A DNA stretch of 64,000 nucleotides from Sphingomonas sp. AOB5. Its GTDB lineage: Bacteria; Pseudomonadota; Alphaproteobacteria; Sphingomonadales; Sphingomonadaceae. Position numbers and translations under genes: made by a program. The stretch spans positions 20,223 through 84,222 of the forward strand of contig NZ_JARNTV010000014.1 in assembly GCF_029433115.1 (NCBI RefSeq). The letters run 5' to 3'. The notes under the pieces were generated by a model. That model worked only from the letters and a program-made list of their open reading frames with translations, made no database searches and was not told where the DNA came from. Shown in pieces: positions 1-8,378 of the stretch (its first letter is position 1; every line of letters begins with the position of its first letter).

Positions 1-682
1 AGCCGACCGATCCTGCCCCGGCCGACTGGCCGCCGATGGTCACCTGCTTCGGATCGCCGCCGAACGCCGCGATGTTCCGCTGCACCCATTTGAGCAGCGC
101 GATATCGTCCATCAGGCCGTAATTGCCCGAGGCGTTATGGCCGGACTCCTTGCTCAGTTCGGGGGTTGCGAGGAAGCCGAGCGGCCCCAGCCGATAGTTG
201 AAGGTGACGACGATCACCCCCTTCTTCGCCAGCCCCTCGCCATCGAACTGCGGATTGGCGCCAAAGCCTTCGTTGAAGCCGCCGCCATAGATCCAGACAT
301 AGACCGGGCGCCGTTCCTTCGCCGAAGCCGCGCCGGTCCACACATTCGCGGTCAGGCAATCCTCGCTCATCGGCATGTCCTTCACGCGCGGATCATGCTG
401 CGGGCAGAGATTGCCGAAATCGTCCGCCTTGCGCACGCCGCGCCACGCCTTGGCAGGCGCAGGCGGGCGCCAGCGCAGCTCGCCGACCGGCGGTGCGGCA
501 TAGGGAATGCCCTTGAACACCCGGATCGCGGGATCGCGGCCCGCCACGCCCGACAGCAGCCCGGTATCGATGCGAACGGTCTCGACCGGCGCGGGCACGG
601 GCGGCGCGAGCGATGCGCTGCCGCCGCCGGGAAGCGTTGTCAGCGACAGCGCAAGGGCGGTGGCGAAAACAGTGCGGATCAT
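1..682 (-). CDS. Type-B carboxylesterase, exported, 3' end cut by window edge
   Basis: I translated this from the reverse strand; 227 codons are visible and the rest lies beyond base 1. After a short hydrophobic leader the protein shows the family hallmarks in order: FKGIPYAAPPVGELRW, SEDCLTANVW, the oxyanion-hole GGGF, and GGQSAG carrying the nucleophilic Ser (about residue 220). The Glu and His of the triad would lie outside the window. These enzymes hydrolyse carboxylic esters; the leader suggests a periplasmic location. The ATG at 682 follows a GGAGAGG ribosome site. The gene is divergent from a TonB-dependent receptor, and in sphingomonads such pairs often handle an ester-bearing substrate taken up through the receptor (inference). 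The substrate cannot be read from the sequence. Confidence 0.88.
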   Translation of the reverse strand, partial: MIRTVFATALALSLTTLPGGGSASLAPPVPAPVETVRIDTGLLSGVAGRDPAIRVFKGIPYAAPPVGELRWRPPAPAKAWRGVRKADDFGNLCPQHDPRVKDMPMSEDCLTANVWTGAASAKERRPVYVWIYGGGFNEGFGANPQFDGEGLAKKGVIVVTFNYRLGPLGFLATPELSKESGHNASGNYGLMDDIALLKWVQRNIAAFGGDPKQVTIGGQSAGAGSVG

Positions 683-1014
683 GGACCTCTCCGGCGATTA
701 TGGCGGGCGCTATCGTCCCAGCCTTTCGCATAGGTGTAGCCGCTGTGCCGCAAAGCCCCACATTGGTTTGGCGTGCCGCACGATAACTTCGCCCGGACGC
801 CCGAAATCACCGGCATCCAGAATCAATATAGCCCGACCGGAAACCAATGACGGCGTTTGCCGCGCGTCGATGCATTGAGCAGCCGCAGGGAAGTATGGTC
901 GTCCATCGCTGGCGAAGACCAGTGCGGCGAACCGGAATGACAACGTTGTAAATGCAGCCGCGCCGGGCGCCAGACCGACAAGACAGGCGCGGTGAAATTC
1001 AGGGAGAGCGTCCT
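683..1014. promoter_or_regulatory. Divergent intergenic region between esterase and TonB receptor
   Basis: These 332 bases separate two divergent start codons. I found no credible gene here. The region should carry promoters for both genes. Its one clear element is a LacI-type palindrome, listed separately. A ribosome site AGGGAGAG precedes the receptor ATG. Confidence 0.6.
938..951. promoter_or_regulatory. LacI-family-type operator upstream of TonB receptor
   Basis: The 14-mer TGACAACGTTGTAA contains the perfect 10-base palindrome ACAACGTTGT with a central CG. This matches the general form of LacI/GalR-family operators (half-site ending AACG|TT). It lies about 64 bases before the receptor ATG at 1015, where it could repress both divergent genes. 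No LacI-family gene is in the window, so the regulator would have to be encoded elsewhere. Function is inferred from the motif only. Confidence 0.5.
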
Positions 1015-3882
1015 ATGAAGAAGGTTCGACTGATCACCGCTTTGCTCTGCGGAGCGAGCGCCATCACATTCGCTCCGGCGGCATTCGCGCAGAACGCACT
1101 GGCCGCGGCGGAAGAAGATACTGCCCCGGCCGATACTTCGAACGAGCTGGTCGTCACCGGCTCGCGCACCATCACCAACGGCAATACCAGCCCGGTGCCG
1201 GTCACGGTCATCCCGACCGAGACGCTGATCAACGCACGGCCGACCAGCCTGACCGAATCGGTGCAGATCCTGCCGGTCTTCTCCGGATCGCGCAGCCAGG
1301 TCAGCAACCCCTCCGCCACCGGCGGCGTGGGCGGCGGCAACGGCGTCGCCGCGCAGCTCAACCTGCGCAACATCGGCGCGAACCGGAACCTGGTGCTGAT
1401 GGACGGCCGCCGCGTGCCGCCGACCTCGATCAGCAACATCGTCGATGCCGACGTGATCCCGCAGCTGCTGATCGAGCGCGTCGATACCGTCACCGGCGGC
1501 GTATCGGCCGTCTATGGCTCGGACGCGGTCACCGGCGTGGTCAACTTCATCACCAACCGGAAGTTCAAGGGCGTGCGCGCCTATATGCAGGGCGGCATGT
1601 CCGAATATGGCGATGCGGGGCAAATGGCGGCAGGCGTCGCGGTGGGAACCGACCTGTTCGGCGGCCGCGGCCATTTCACCGCCAGCTACGAATATCGCGA
1701 CGATCAGGGCGTCGACCGCCGCTCGGCGCGCGACTGGTACAGCCGCCCGGTGGTGGTCGGCAGCGGCACCGCCGCCGCGCCCTATCGCCTGATCACCAAC
1801 GCCACGCTGGCCAATTTGCCGTTTGGCGGCCGCATCACCTGCACCGGCGCGTGCACCGTCAACGGCCAGTATTTCGCGACCGACGGCGTGCTCAGCCCGC
1901 TCGTCAACGGTACTGCCTATGCCGGTACCGCCAACACGCAGGTGGGTGGTTCGGGCGGCTATGTCGACCTGACGATGAAGGCCGAGCAGCGGATGCACCA
2001 ATTCTATGGCCGCTTCGATTTCGAAGTCAGCGACAATGTCCGCCTGTTCGTGCTGGGCAGCGGCACGTTCAAGCGCAACTCGTTCTACACCGACGAGGTG
2101 CAGCTGCAGAACATCACGCTGAGCCGCACCAACTTCTTCCTCGCGCCCGCCTATCAGGCGCAGATCCCGACCGCGACCTTCAGCTTCAACCGCATGCTGA
2201 CCCAGCCCGAGCGCGCCAACGCAGTGCCCGAATCGCGGCAGATCATGTTCGTGGCGGGACTGACCGGCAGCGCGGGCAAGTTCGACTGGAACGTCGCCTA
2301 TACCCGCGGCTCGTCACGGCTCGAGACGCTGCTGCGCAACAATGTGAACAACCAGAAGCTGTCGGCCGCGCTGGACGTGGTGGCGGGCGTGGGCGGTGCA
2401 CCGGTCTGCTATGCGGCGACGCAGGCGGCGACCGCGGCGGCCTATGCCGATTGTCAGCCGCTCAACCTGTTCGGGCCGACCGCGTCGAGCATCGCCGCGC
2501 TCGACTATATCCTCGACGACACGCTGTACGTCGCGAAGACCAATCAGGACGATATCACCGCCGACATTGCCGGATCGCCCTTCGATACCTGGGCCGCGCC
2601 GGTCACCGTCGCGCTTTCGGGCGAATGGCGCCGCCAGACGTTCGAATCGACCAGCGCGGCCACCCCGTCCATGTATGCGGACTGCACCAACCTGCGGTAC
2701 AATTGCACGCCGCGGAACGTGACCACGGGTGCCGGCACCTTCCTGTATCGCCAGACTTTCCCGGCCACCGACCAGATCGACCAGTCTGTGTGGGAAGTCG
2801 CGGGCGAAGTGAATCTGCCGCTGCTCAAGGATTCGGCGATCGCCCGCTCGTTCAGCGTCAACGGCGCGGTGCGCTACACCAAATACGACACGGTCGGCGA
2901 TTACTGGACGTGGAAGGCCGGCGCCGACTGGCAGATCACCGACGATCTGCGCGTCCGAGGGACGCTGTCGCGCGACATCCGCGCACCAACCCTGAACGAT
3001 CTCTACGCACCGACCTCGGTCGTGATCGTCAACAATCAGGACCTGCTGACCGGCGCAACCAATCAGGTGCCTTCGGTCAATGTGCCCAACCCGAACCTGA
3101 CCGCCGAGATCGGCAAGACGAAGACGGTGGGCGTGGTGTACAAGCCGGGCTTCGCGCCGGGCCTCAGCTTCGCGGTCGATTATTACGATATCCAGATCGA
3201 CGGCGCGATCACCACGGTGCAGGGCTTCCAGCCGAACATCCAGAATGGCTGCAACCTCAACGGCGTGGCGCTTTATTGCGACCTGATCGTCCGCAATTCC
3301 TCGAACGTCGTCACCGCCTGGCTGGTCCGCCCGGTGAACCTGGCGCAGATCAAGACCTATGGCGTCGATTTCGAGGTCAACTATTCCGGCCAGCTGTTCG
3401 GGCAGGCGCTGAACATCCGCGGCCTCGCCGCCTATCAGCCGCATATCCGTTACATCCAGCCTTCGGTGCCGACCATCGATCAGGGCGGCGTGGCGTTCGG
3501 TTCGGCCGGCCTCACCGCCAGCCCGTCGGTGCGCCTGACCGGCATGGTCAACTATGCCGTCACCGACAAGCTGAAGCTGGGCATGACCTATCGCTGGCGT
3601 AACCGGATGAAGCTGTGGGGCGATCCCACCGTAGTGTGGGCGCCGGGCGAAGGCACGATCGCGCCGTTCGGCCAGGCATCGCTCAACGTCGGATGGGAAT
3701 TGCCGATCCCGGCTGCGGGCAAGGCCGAGATGTTCGTGAACGTGCAGAACCTGTTCAACGCCGCTCCGCCCCCGGCCAACTCGCCGGGCACGGCGACCTC
3801 GCCGGGCGGTTTCGGCGGCTTCGCGATCACCGACGATCCGATCGGGCGCTACTGGACCGCGGGCATCCGCTTCCGGTTCTGA
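1015..3882 (+). CDS. TonB-dependent outer-membrane receptor (first paralogue)
   Basis: The 955-residue product has a signal peptide ending near AFAQ (residue 26), a TonB-box-like ELVVTGSR at 44-51, a plug domain to about residue 170 (including DGRRVPP and YGSDAVTGVVNF) and a long beta-barrel ending in the aromatic FRF. It should import a specific substrate across the outer membrane using TonB/ExbBD energy. ATG 1015 is preferred over upstream starts because of AGGGAGAG nine bases before it and the clean signal peptide. The protein is clearly paralogous to the receptor at 18529-21375: both share the FDTW...VTVALSGEWRR stretch, the RDIRAPTL motif and the C-terminal layout. A LacI-type operator lies upstream and a strong terminator follows. 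The substrate is unknown. Confidence 0.93.
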   Translation: MKKVRLITALLCGASAITFAPAAFAQNALAAAEEDTAPADTSNELVVTGSRTITNGNTSPVPVTVIPTETLINARPTSLTESVQILPVFSGSRSQVSNPSATGGVGGGNGVAAQLNLRNIGANRNLVLMDGRRVPPTSISNIVDADVIPQLLIERVDTVTGGVSAVYGSDAVTGVVNFITNRKFKGVRAYMQGGMSEYGDAGQMAAGVAVGTDLFGGRGHFTASYEYRDDQGVDRRSARDWYSRPVVVGSGTAAAPYRLITNATLANLPFGGRITCTGACTVNGQYFATDGVLSPLVNGTAYAGTANTQVGGSGGYVDLTMKAEQRMHQFYGRFDFEVSDNVRLFVLGSGTFKRNSFYTDEVQLQNITLSRTNFFLAPAYQAQIPTATFSFNRMLTQPERANAVPESRQIMFVAGLTGSAGKFDWNVAYTRGSSRLETLLRNNVNNQKLSAALDVVAGVGGAPVCYAATQAATAAAYADCQPLNLFGPTASSIAALDYILDDTLYVAKTNQDDITADIAGSPFDTWAAPVTVALSGEWRRQTFESTSAATPSMYADCTNLRYNCTPRNVTTGAGTFLYRQTFPATDQIDQSVWEVAGEVNLPLLKDSAIARSFSVNGAVRYTKYDTVGDYWTWKAGADWQITDDLRVRGTLSRDIRAPTLNDLYAPTSVVIVNNQDLLTGATNQVPSVNVPNPNLTAEIGKTKTVGVVYKPGFAPGLSFAVDYYDIQIDGAITTVQGFQPNIQNGCNLNGVALYCDLIVRNSSNVVTAWLVRPVNLAQIKTYGVDFEVNYSGQLFGQALNIRGLAAYQPHIRYIQPSVPTIDQGGVAFGSAGLTASPSVRLTGMVNYAVTDKLKLGMTYRWRNRMKLWGDPTVVWAPGEGTIAPFGQASLNVGWELPIPAAGKAEMFVNVQNLFNAAPPPANSPGTATSPGGFGGFAITDDPIGRYWTAGIRFRF

Positions 3883-3911
3883 GCCCGGTCACCATCCAAT
3901 CTTCCCTCCTC

Positions 3912-3946
3912 GCCCCCCGGCCCTGCGCCGGGGGGCATTTTCTTTT
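3912..3946 (+). terminator. Rho-independent terminator after TonB receptor
   Basis: A perfect 9-bp stem, GCCCCCCGG (3912-3920) with CCGGGGGGC (3928-3936), encloses a 7-base loop and is followed by the T-rich run ATTTTCTTTT. It sits 29 bases past the receptor stop codon. Confidence 0.9.
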
Positions 3947-3973
3947 GAGTCCCAGCCTGCCTATCGTGATGGC

Positions 3974-4372
3974 ATGTCGAAGATGATCGGGCTGATTGCA
4001 GCGCTGGCATTGTGCGCGTGTGGCGACCGCGCCAGCACGAATACCATGGAACCGGGGCAACGCGAGATCGAGCCCGCGACGCTTCCCTTCGACAATTCCA
4101 CCGGGTTTCTCGATGGCTTCACATTGAACGTCGCTCACGACGGTAGCCTGACATGGAATAGCGCGCCGATAGAGGACGCGACTCTGGAGGCGTACCTCTC
4201 GCAATGGGCGGCGCGTCCTCGGGACGCGGGCAGTCTCTTTGTGGCGTTTGAGCCCGGCGTCCCGACGGCTCGTGCGGAATGGGTTCGACGGAAAGTGATC
4301 GACAGCGGCCTGTGCGCGCAAGACCGTTGCCGGGAGGTCGGCTGGGATATCAAAAGGCCGGTTGTGAACTAA
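3974..4372 (+). CDS. Small lipoprotein, possibly ExbD/TolR-like periplasmic domain
   Basis: A 132-residue protein begins MSKMIGLIAALALCACGD, a lipoprotein signal with lipobox-type Cys near residue 16. The mature part has the pattern of an ExbD/TolR periplasmic domain (LNV..DG.LTWN..PI....LEAYL, then VAFEP......W.R.KV...GLC). That resemblance is weak and is inference. There are three Cys near the C terminus. It stands alone between a terminator and the convergent cytochrome genes, and no exbB or exbD lies beside it. Function is unknown. Confidence 0.7.
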   Translation: MSKMIGLIAALALCACGDRASTNTMEPGQREIEPATLPFDNSTGFLDGFTLNVAHDGSLTWNSAPIEDATLEAYLSQWAARPRDAGSLFVAFEPGVPTARAEWVRRKVIDSGLCAQDRCREVGWDIKRPVVN

Positions 4373-4394
4373 CGGCCAGAGAAGGTGGAACGGG

Positions 4395-5123
4395 TCAGTT
4401 CACGCCCGGAAGCGGCAGCCCCTGCGCGACCCACCCGCTGACACCCGCCGCCAGCGCCACCCCGACCAGCCCGCGCCACAAGGGCGCGAAGCGGGGCGGT
4501 TCGGCGGACTCGTCCAGCGCCTTGCGGCCGGTGATCATCGGGCCGACCAGATTGTCGCGCTTCACCAGTGCGTAAAACAGGATCGCCAGCAGGTGCAGCG
4601 CGACCAGCGCGAGGATGATGTTGAACAATTGCTCGTGCAGGTCGCGCGCCAGATCGGAGAGTTCGTACGACACCAGATCGGACAGCGGCCCGGATTCGAT
4701 CCCGTCGGTATCCTGCGCGAACAGGCCCAGCGCGACCTGCAGCAGCATCGCGCCGAGCAGAGCGAGCACACTGAGCGCGCCGATCGGGTTGTGACCGATG
4801 GTCTTGTCGCTCGATTTCGAGAACAGCCCCCTGGCATAGGCGAAAACCGCACGCGGCCCGCGGACGAACGAGGCGAAACGTGCGGTCGAGCTGCCTGCAA
4901 AGCCCCAATAGATGCGGAACAGCAGCAGCCCGAGCGTCACATAGCCCAGCAGCCGGTGGGTCGACATGTCGCCCGATTTCCACGTCCACCACAAAGCGGG
5001 GAGCAGCAGCGCGAAGCTCCAATGGACCAGCCGCACCGGCAGGTCCCACAGCCGCGTCTTTGGCGGTGCCGGGGGTGGCGCGGACTCGCCCTCGGGCGCG
5101 TCCGTCACCGCATCCTCGCTCAC
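4395..5123 (-). CDS. Cytochrome b561-type membrane protein
   Basis: A 242-residue integral membrane protein begins, after a Pro-rich segment, with DLPVRLVHWSFALLLP and continues through four to five hydrophobic segments. His residues in VHWS, STHRLLGY, DLHEQL and VALHLL are placed as b-heme ligands of the Ni/Fe-hydrogenase/b561 family. It should pass electrons across the inner membrane to the c-type cytochrome encoded just upstream. I place the start at GTG 5123, which overlaps the TGA of the cytochrome c gene as GTGA, giving translational coupling. An ATG further upstream would overlap that gene by 40 bases and is less likely. Confidence 0.87.
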   Translation of the reverse strand: MSEDAVTDAPEGESAPPPAPPKTRLWDLPVRLVHWSFALLLPALWWTWKSGDMSTHRLLGYVTLGLLLFRIYWGFAGSSTARFASFVRGPRAVFAYARGLFSKSSDKTIGHNPIGALSVLALLGAMLLQVALGLFAQDTDGIESGPLSDLVSYELSDLARDLHEQLFNIILALVALHLLAILFYALVKRDNLVGPMITGRKALDESAEPPRFAPLWRGLVGVALAAGVSGWVAQGLPLPGVN

Positions 5124-5587
5124 TTCTTCGCGCGGAACTTGTCGTGGCAGCCCTTGCACGTCGCGCCGACGGCAGTCGCGGCCGGGCGGATCGCCGCTAG
5201 ATCGCCGGAGTCGGTCGCGGTCTTGAGCGCCTTCACCGCATTGTCGAAATTGGCCGCGGCGGTGGCGAAGCCGGGCTTGTCCTGCCAGATCTCAGGCTTG
5301 GCTTCGGTCTCGATGCCCGATTCCGGACCCGATCCATCGGGGAACCAGCTCGGCACCTGGCCGGACAGGCCCGCGAGCGTGGTCGCATTGGCCTTGATCG
5401 TCTCGACCGAAGGCGCGTCCTTCTTCAGTTCCTCGTTGATCGCCTTGTTGGCCTTGGCGATCTGCTTGAACTTGGCTTCGCGCGGATTTTCGCCGCCCGC
5501 TGCGGCATTGCCGCCGGGCGCGGCGGAGTTGCAGGCCGAAGTCGCCAGAACCAGCGCCAGCGCGCCACCGATCATTCCAAGCTTCAA
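5120..5587 (-). CDS. Cytochrome c' / c556-type lipoprotein
   Basis: The 155-residue product has a lipoprotein-like leader ending ATSAC and a single C-terminal heme-binding motif CKGCH (about residues 144-148) followed by DKFRAKK. This is the arrangement of class II (c'-type) cytochromes, a four-helix bundle. The start is taken as TTG 5587 because GGGAGG lies six bases before it; the in-frame ATG at 5575 is the alternative. It is the first gene of a two-gene operon with cytochrome b561. A 13-base alternating CG tract (5627-5639) lies just upstream and may have no meaning. Confidence 0.87.
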   Translation of the reverse strand: MKLGMIGGALALVLATSACNSAAPGGNAAAGGENPREAKFKQIAKANKAINEELKKDAPSVETIKANATTLAGLSGQVPSWFPDGSGPESGIETEAKPEIWQDKPGFATAAANFDNAVKALKTATDSGDLAAIRPAATAVGATCKGCHDKFRAKK

Positions 5588-5682
5588 GTCGAGCCTCCCG
5601 CCATCATGTCCGTTACGCGAGCATAACGCGCGCGCGCGCAAAACGCCGCCAATATCGTGTTTCCGGGGTATAAATTCGCCGC

Positions 5683-6915
5683 TCAGCCTGCCTTGCGAAC
5701 CAGCGGCAGCACCGTCCGTTCATCCATCCGCTTGCGCAGCAGCTCGATGAAATCGAGGTGGAGCTGGGTCGGCAGCCAGCCCGCACGCATGGTGATGCCT
5801 ATCGACGGCGCCGGCTCGATCGTGCCGATCGGCACCGCGGCCAGCGTGTCGTCCTCGTGCATCAGCTCGTACGACGTGATCAGCGTCAGCCGGTCGCTGC
5901 GCGCGAGCAGGTGACGGATCACCGGCAGCGAGCAGGTGGCGATCGAGGTCTTGGGACCCTTGCCGCCCGCGAACAGCCGCTCGAAACAGGCGCGGCGGCT
6001 CGATCCCGGGGTGCCGACCACCCAGTCATAATCGAGCAGGTTCTCGACCGTGACCTTGCCCTGGCGCAGCAGCTTGTGCCCGCGCCGGGCGACGACGGTA
6101 TAGGGCGTCTTGGCCAGCGCCTGATTGGCGAGATCGTCGGCAGTGGTTTCCTGCACCAGCCCGATCACGAAATCGACCGCGCCCGCGCGCAGGCTCTTGA
6201 GCATCTCGGGCGCGCTTTCGTTGACGATCTTCACGTCCGCCTGCGGATGCGCCGAGACGAATTCGTCGAGCACCGAGGCGAGCAGCACGCTGCCGCCGAA
6301 CGGCATGGCGCCGACTGCGATCTGGCTGTTGAAGCTGCCTTGCGCCGCTTCGATCTCCTTGATCCCCCACTCGATTTCCTGCGTGGCTAGCCTGATCTTG
6401 CGGCCGAACTCGACCCCGGCCGGGGTCACCATCACGCCGGCGGCCGTGCGGTAATAGAGCGACTTGCGCAGATTGCCTTCGAGGTCGCGGGCGGCACGTT
6501 GGAGCGAGGCTTGCGACAGGCCGAGCAGCTGGGCGGCCTGCGCGAACGAGCCGGTCTCGACGATCGCGATCAGGCTGCGCGCCTGCGATTTCGAGATGCG
6601 CTTGGCGATGACCGGCGCCGCGGCGGCAGTGACGCCCAGATCGATCAGCGCCTGTTCGATCTGCGCGAACAGCCGCGCGGTGCGGCGATGGAAGATCTCG
6701 CCCAGATCGTTGAGATAACTGCCGCTGGCGCGGCGATCGAGCAGGGTCACGCCGATCTGCTGCTCGAGCTTGGCAAGCGATTGGGTCACTGCCGGCTGGG
6801 AGAGGTTGCACTCCTCCGAAGCCTTTCTGACGCTGTTGAGCCGGCCGACGCTTTCGAACAGCTTGAGCTGGCGAAAGCTGAGGGATTCGGCGCGGGTTTC
6901 CGCATCCATGTCCAT
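5683..6915 (-). CDS. LysR-type regulator with two tandem winged-helix domains
   Basis: At 410 residues this is about 100 longer than a usual LysR protein. The extra length is a second DNA-binding domain. Domain 1 (about 13-72) reads FRQLKLFESV..LNSVRKASEECNLSQPAVTQSL. Domain 2 (about 107-166) reads ARSLIAIVETGSFAQAAQLLGLSQASLQ, with TPAGVEF at its end. A helical linker follows and then a standard effector-binding fold (about 197-410). ATG 6915 is chosen for the GGAGAGG site ten bases upstream. It is divergent from the aromatic catabolic genes starting at 7385 and is the natural candidate to regulate them in response to a pathway compound (inference). Confidence 0.9.
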   Translation of the reverse strand: MDMDAETRAESLSFRQLKLFESVGRLNSVRKASEECNLSQPAVTQSLAKLEQQIGVTLLDRRASGSYLNDLGEIFHRRTARLFAQIEQALIDLGVTAAAAPVIAKRISKSQARSLIAIVETGSFAQAAQLLGLSQASLQRAARDLEGNLRKSLYYRTAAGVMVTPAGVEFGRKIRLATQEIEWGIKEIEAAQGSFNSQIAVGAMPFGGSVLLASVLDEFVSAHPQADVKIVNESAPEMLKSLRAGAVDFVIGLVQETTADDLANQALAKTPYTVVARRGHKLLRQGKVTVENLLDYDWVVGTPGSSRRACFERLFAGGKGPKTSIATCSLPVIRHLLARSDRLTLITSYELMHEDDTLAAVPIGTIEPAPSIGITMRAGWLPTQLHLDFIELLRKRMDERTVLPLVRKAG

Positions 6916-6943
6916 CACTCTGGTTCCTCTCCGTTGCGGCCTC

Positions 6944-6958
6944 ATAACCGAAAATTAT
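6944..6958. promoter_or_regulatory. LysR-box-like inverted repeat near the regulator start
   Basis: ATAACCGAAAATTAT has inverted arms ATAA and TTAT and contains the T-N11-A core typical of LysR-family boxes. It sits about 30 bases upstream of the regulator ATG, the usual place for autoregulation. Assignment is by motif and position only. Confidence 0.35.
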
Positions 6959-7078
6959 CGCTTCGAGAATGCCCGCACGATGCAGCGCTTATCGCTCGAA
7001 ACTGGCTGCGAGCGGTGCCGGAAAGCAGCGAAAGCGCCCGTGTCCGGCCGGGCAATCGCGGTTGCCTCATCGGTATAT

Positions 7079-7096
7079 TCATTGTTAAATCAATGA
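7079..7096. promoter_or_regulatory. AT-rich inverted repeat in control region
   Basis: Arms TCATTG (7079-7084) and CAATGA (7091-7096) flank TTAAAT. It is the most AT-rich symmetric site in this intergenic region and a candidate binding site for the divergent LysR protein. It does not fit the T-N11-A spacing exactly. Confidence 0.3.
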
Positions 7097-7384
7097 TATA
7101 TGTACGATTCAAAGATAGCGCCGATCCGGCCTTGATCCACCGCAACACGACCCGCATCGAAGGTGTGAAATTGTCCCGGAAACGCGGAATTGATCACCAA
7201 ATTCTACGCAAAACTTATAACCCCGCGCAGCGATTCAATCGCGAACGGCGATAGAAAATGGGTTGGGGAACCCAAGATTTGAGGCGCGCCGATTGACGCT
7301 GGGCACCCCCGGGTTGCTTTTGCGGGCAAGCAAAGGGACGCCCGCGGGGCGGCTCCAAATCCAGCGCAGTTCAGGAGAGCGACA

Positions 7385-8377
7385 TTGGCCGGTAAGGTTC
7401 ACCTCAAGATCGCGGTTGCGGAACATCCGCACACCTCGGCGATCCGCAGCGGCGAAATCCCCATCGAGGGTGTCGACGCCGAGTTCATCACGGTGAAGCC
7501 TCAGATCGGCGCGTTCCGCCGTATGGTGCGCGATGTCGAGTTCGACGTGTGCGAGCTGGCACCGACCACCTATATCATCGCCCGCGCCTATGGCGCACCG
7601 TTCGTGGCGCTGCCGATCTTCGTGGTGCGCCGGTTCCACCATGCCGGCATGCTGGTGCGCCCCGATGCGGGCATCGCAGTGCCCAAGGATCTGGAAGGCA
7701 AGCGCGTCGGCGTGCGCGCCTATTCGGTGACCACCGGCGTGTGGATCCGTCAGGTGTTCATCGACGAATATGGCCTCGACAATTCGAAGGTCACCTGGGT
7801 GGTCGATGACGAGGAGCATGTGCAGGCGCTCAAGCTGCCGTCGAACGTGATCCATGCGCCCGAGGGCCGCAGCCTTGCCGACATGATCGCCGCGGGCGAG
7901 CTTCAGGCGGGTGTCGAGGCGGCGGCAGGCATCGGCCGCACCGGCGCGCCGACCGGCGGCTGGCAGGAAGTCGAAGCCAATTATCCCGACCTGATCCCCA
8001 ATGCCGAAGCGGTCGAGGCCGAATATTACGCGCGCACCGGCGTCTATCCGATGCACGGCACCATCGTGGTGAAGGATTCGGTTCTGGCCGAGCATCCGTG
8101 GATCGCCCGTTCGCTCAACGACGCCTTCACCCGCGCCAAGGACGAGTGGGTCGCAAAGCTCAATTCGGGCGAGGCGACCGGCGCGGGCGCGGACAAGTAT
8201 CGCAAGCTCCAGAAGATCGTCGGCGCCGATCCCCTGCCCTATGGCATCGAAGCCAACCGGCCGACGATCGAGGCGCTGGAAAAGACCGCGTTCGAACAGG
8301 GGCTGACCCCGCGCCGCATGTCGATGGACGAGCTGTTCGTCGATCCCACCACGATCCCCGCCCGTCAGGACGCGTAA
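7385..8377 (+). CDS. 4,5-dihydroxyphthalate decarboxylase family protein (first copy)
   Basis: The 330-residue protein has the periplasmic-binding-protein-like fold of the Pht5 family: an N-terminal HLKIAVAEHPHT strand, then DLEGKRVGVRAYSVTTGVWIRQVF, and a C-terminal TPRRMSMDELF. Characterised members decarboxylate 4,5-dihydroxyphthalate to protocatechuate. There is no signal peptide, so it should be a cytoplasmic enzyme rather than a transport binding protein. The TTG start at 7385 lies five bases after AGGAGAG; no better start is nearby. It is the first gene of the cluster, one base before the LigJ-like gene. It shares its family with 11074-11967, but the two are quite divergent, so they probably act on different acids. 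The exact substrate is inference. Confidence 0.8.
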   Translation: MAGKVHLKIAVAEHPHTSAIRSGEIPIEGVDAEFITVKPQIGAFRRMVRDVEFDVCELAPTTYIIARAYGAPFVALPIFVVRRFHHAGMLVRPDAGIAVPKDLEGKRVGVRAYSVTTGVWIRQVFIDEYGLDNSKVTWVVDDEEHVQALKLPSNVIHAPEGRSLADMIAAGELQAGVEAAAGIGRTGAPTGGWQEVEANYPDLIPNAEAVEAEYYARTGVYPMHGTIVVKDSVLAEHPWIARSLNDAFTRAKDEWVAKLNSGEATGAGADKYRKLQKIVGADPLPYGIEANRPTIEALEKTAFEQGLTPRRMSMDELFVDPTTIPARQDA

Positions 8378-8378
8378 C

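Larger units (their letters stand above)
6916..7384. promoter_or_regulatory. Long divergent control region of the aromatic cluster
   Basis: These 469 bases between the LysR gene and the first catabolic gene contain no convincing gene. The middle is clearly more AT-rich than its surroundings. It holds several inverted repeats: ATAA-N7-TTAT at 6944-6958, TCATTG-N6-CAATGA at 7079-7096 and GAATT-N8-AATTC at 7187-7204. A weak promoter-like pair is TTGATC (7190-7195) with TTATAA (7215-7220), 19 bases apart. The unusual length would suit a regulator with two DNA-binding domains. Confidence 0.55.

Noticed and set aside
5627..5639. Alternating CG tract as a regulatory or Z-DNA element
   Set aside because: Thirteen bases of alternating CG is not remarkable in DNA of this composition.
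7385..8377. Calling the Pht5-like proteins ABC-transporter binding proteins
   Set aside because: Both copies lack a signal peptide and no ABC permease or ATPase gene is present, so a cytoplasmic enzyme is more likely.
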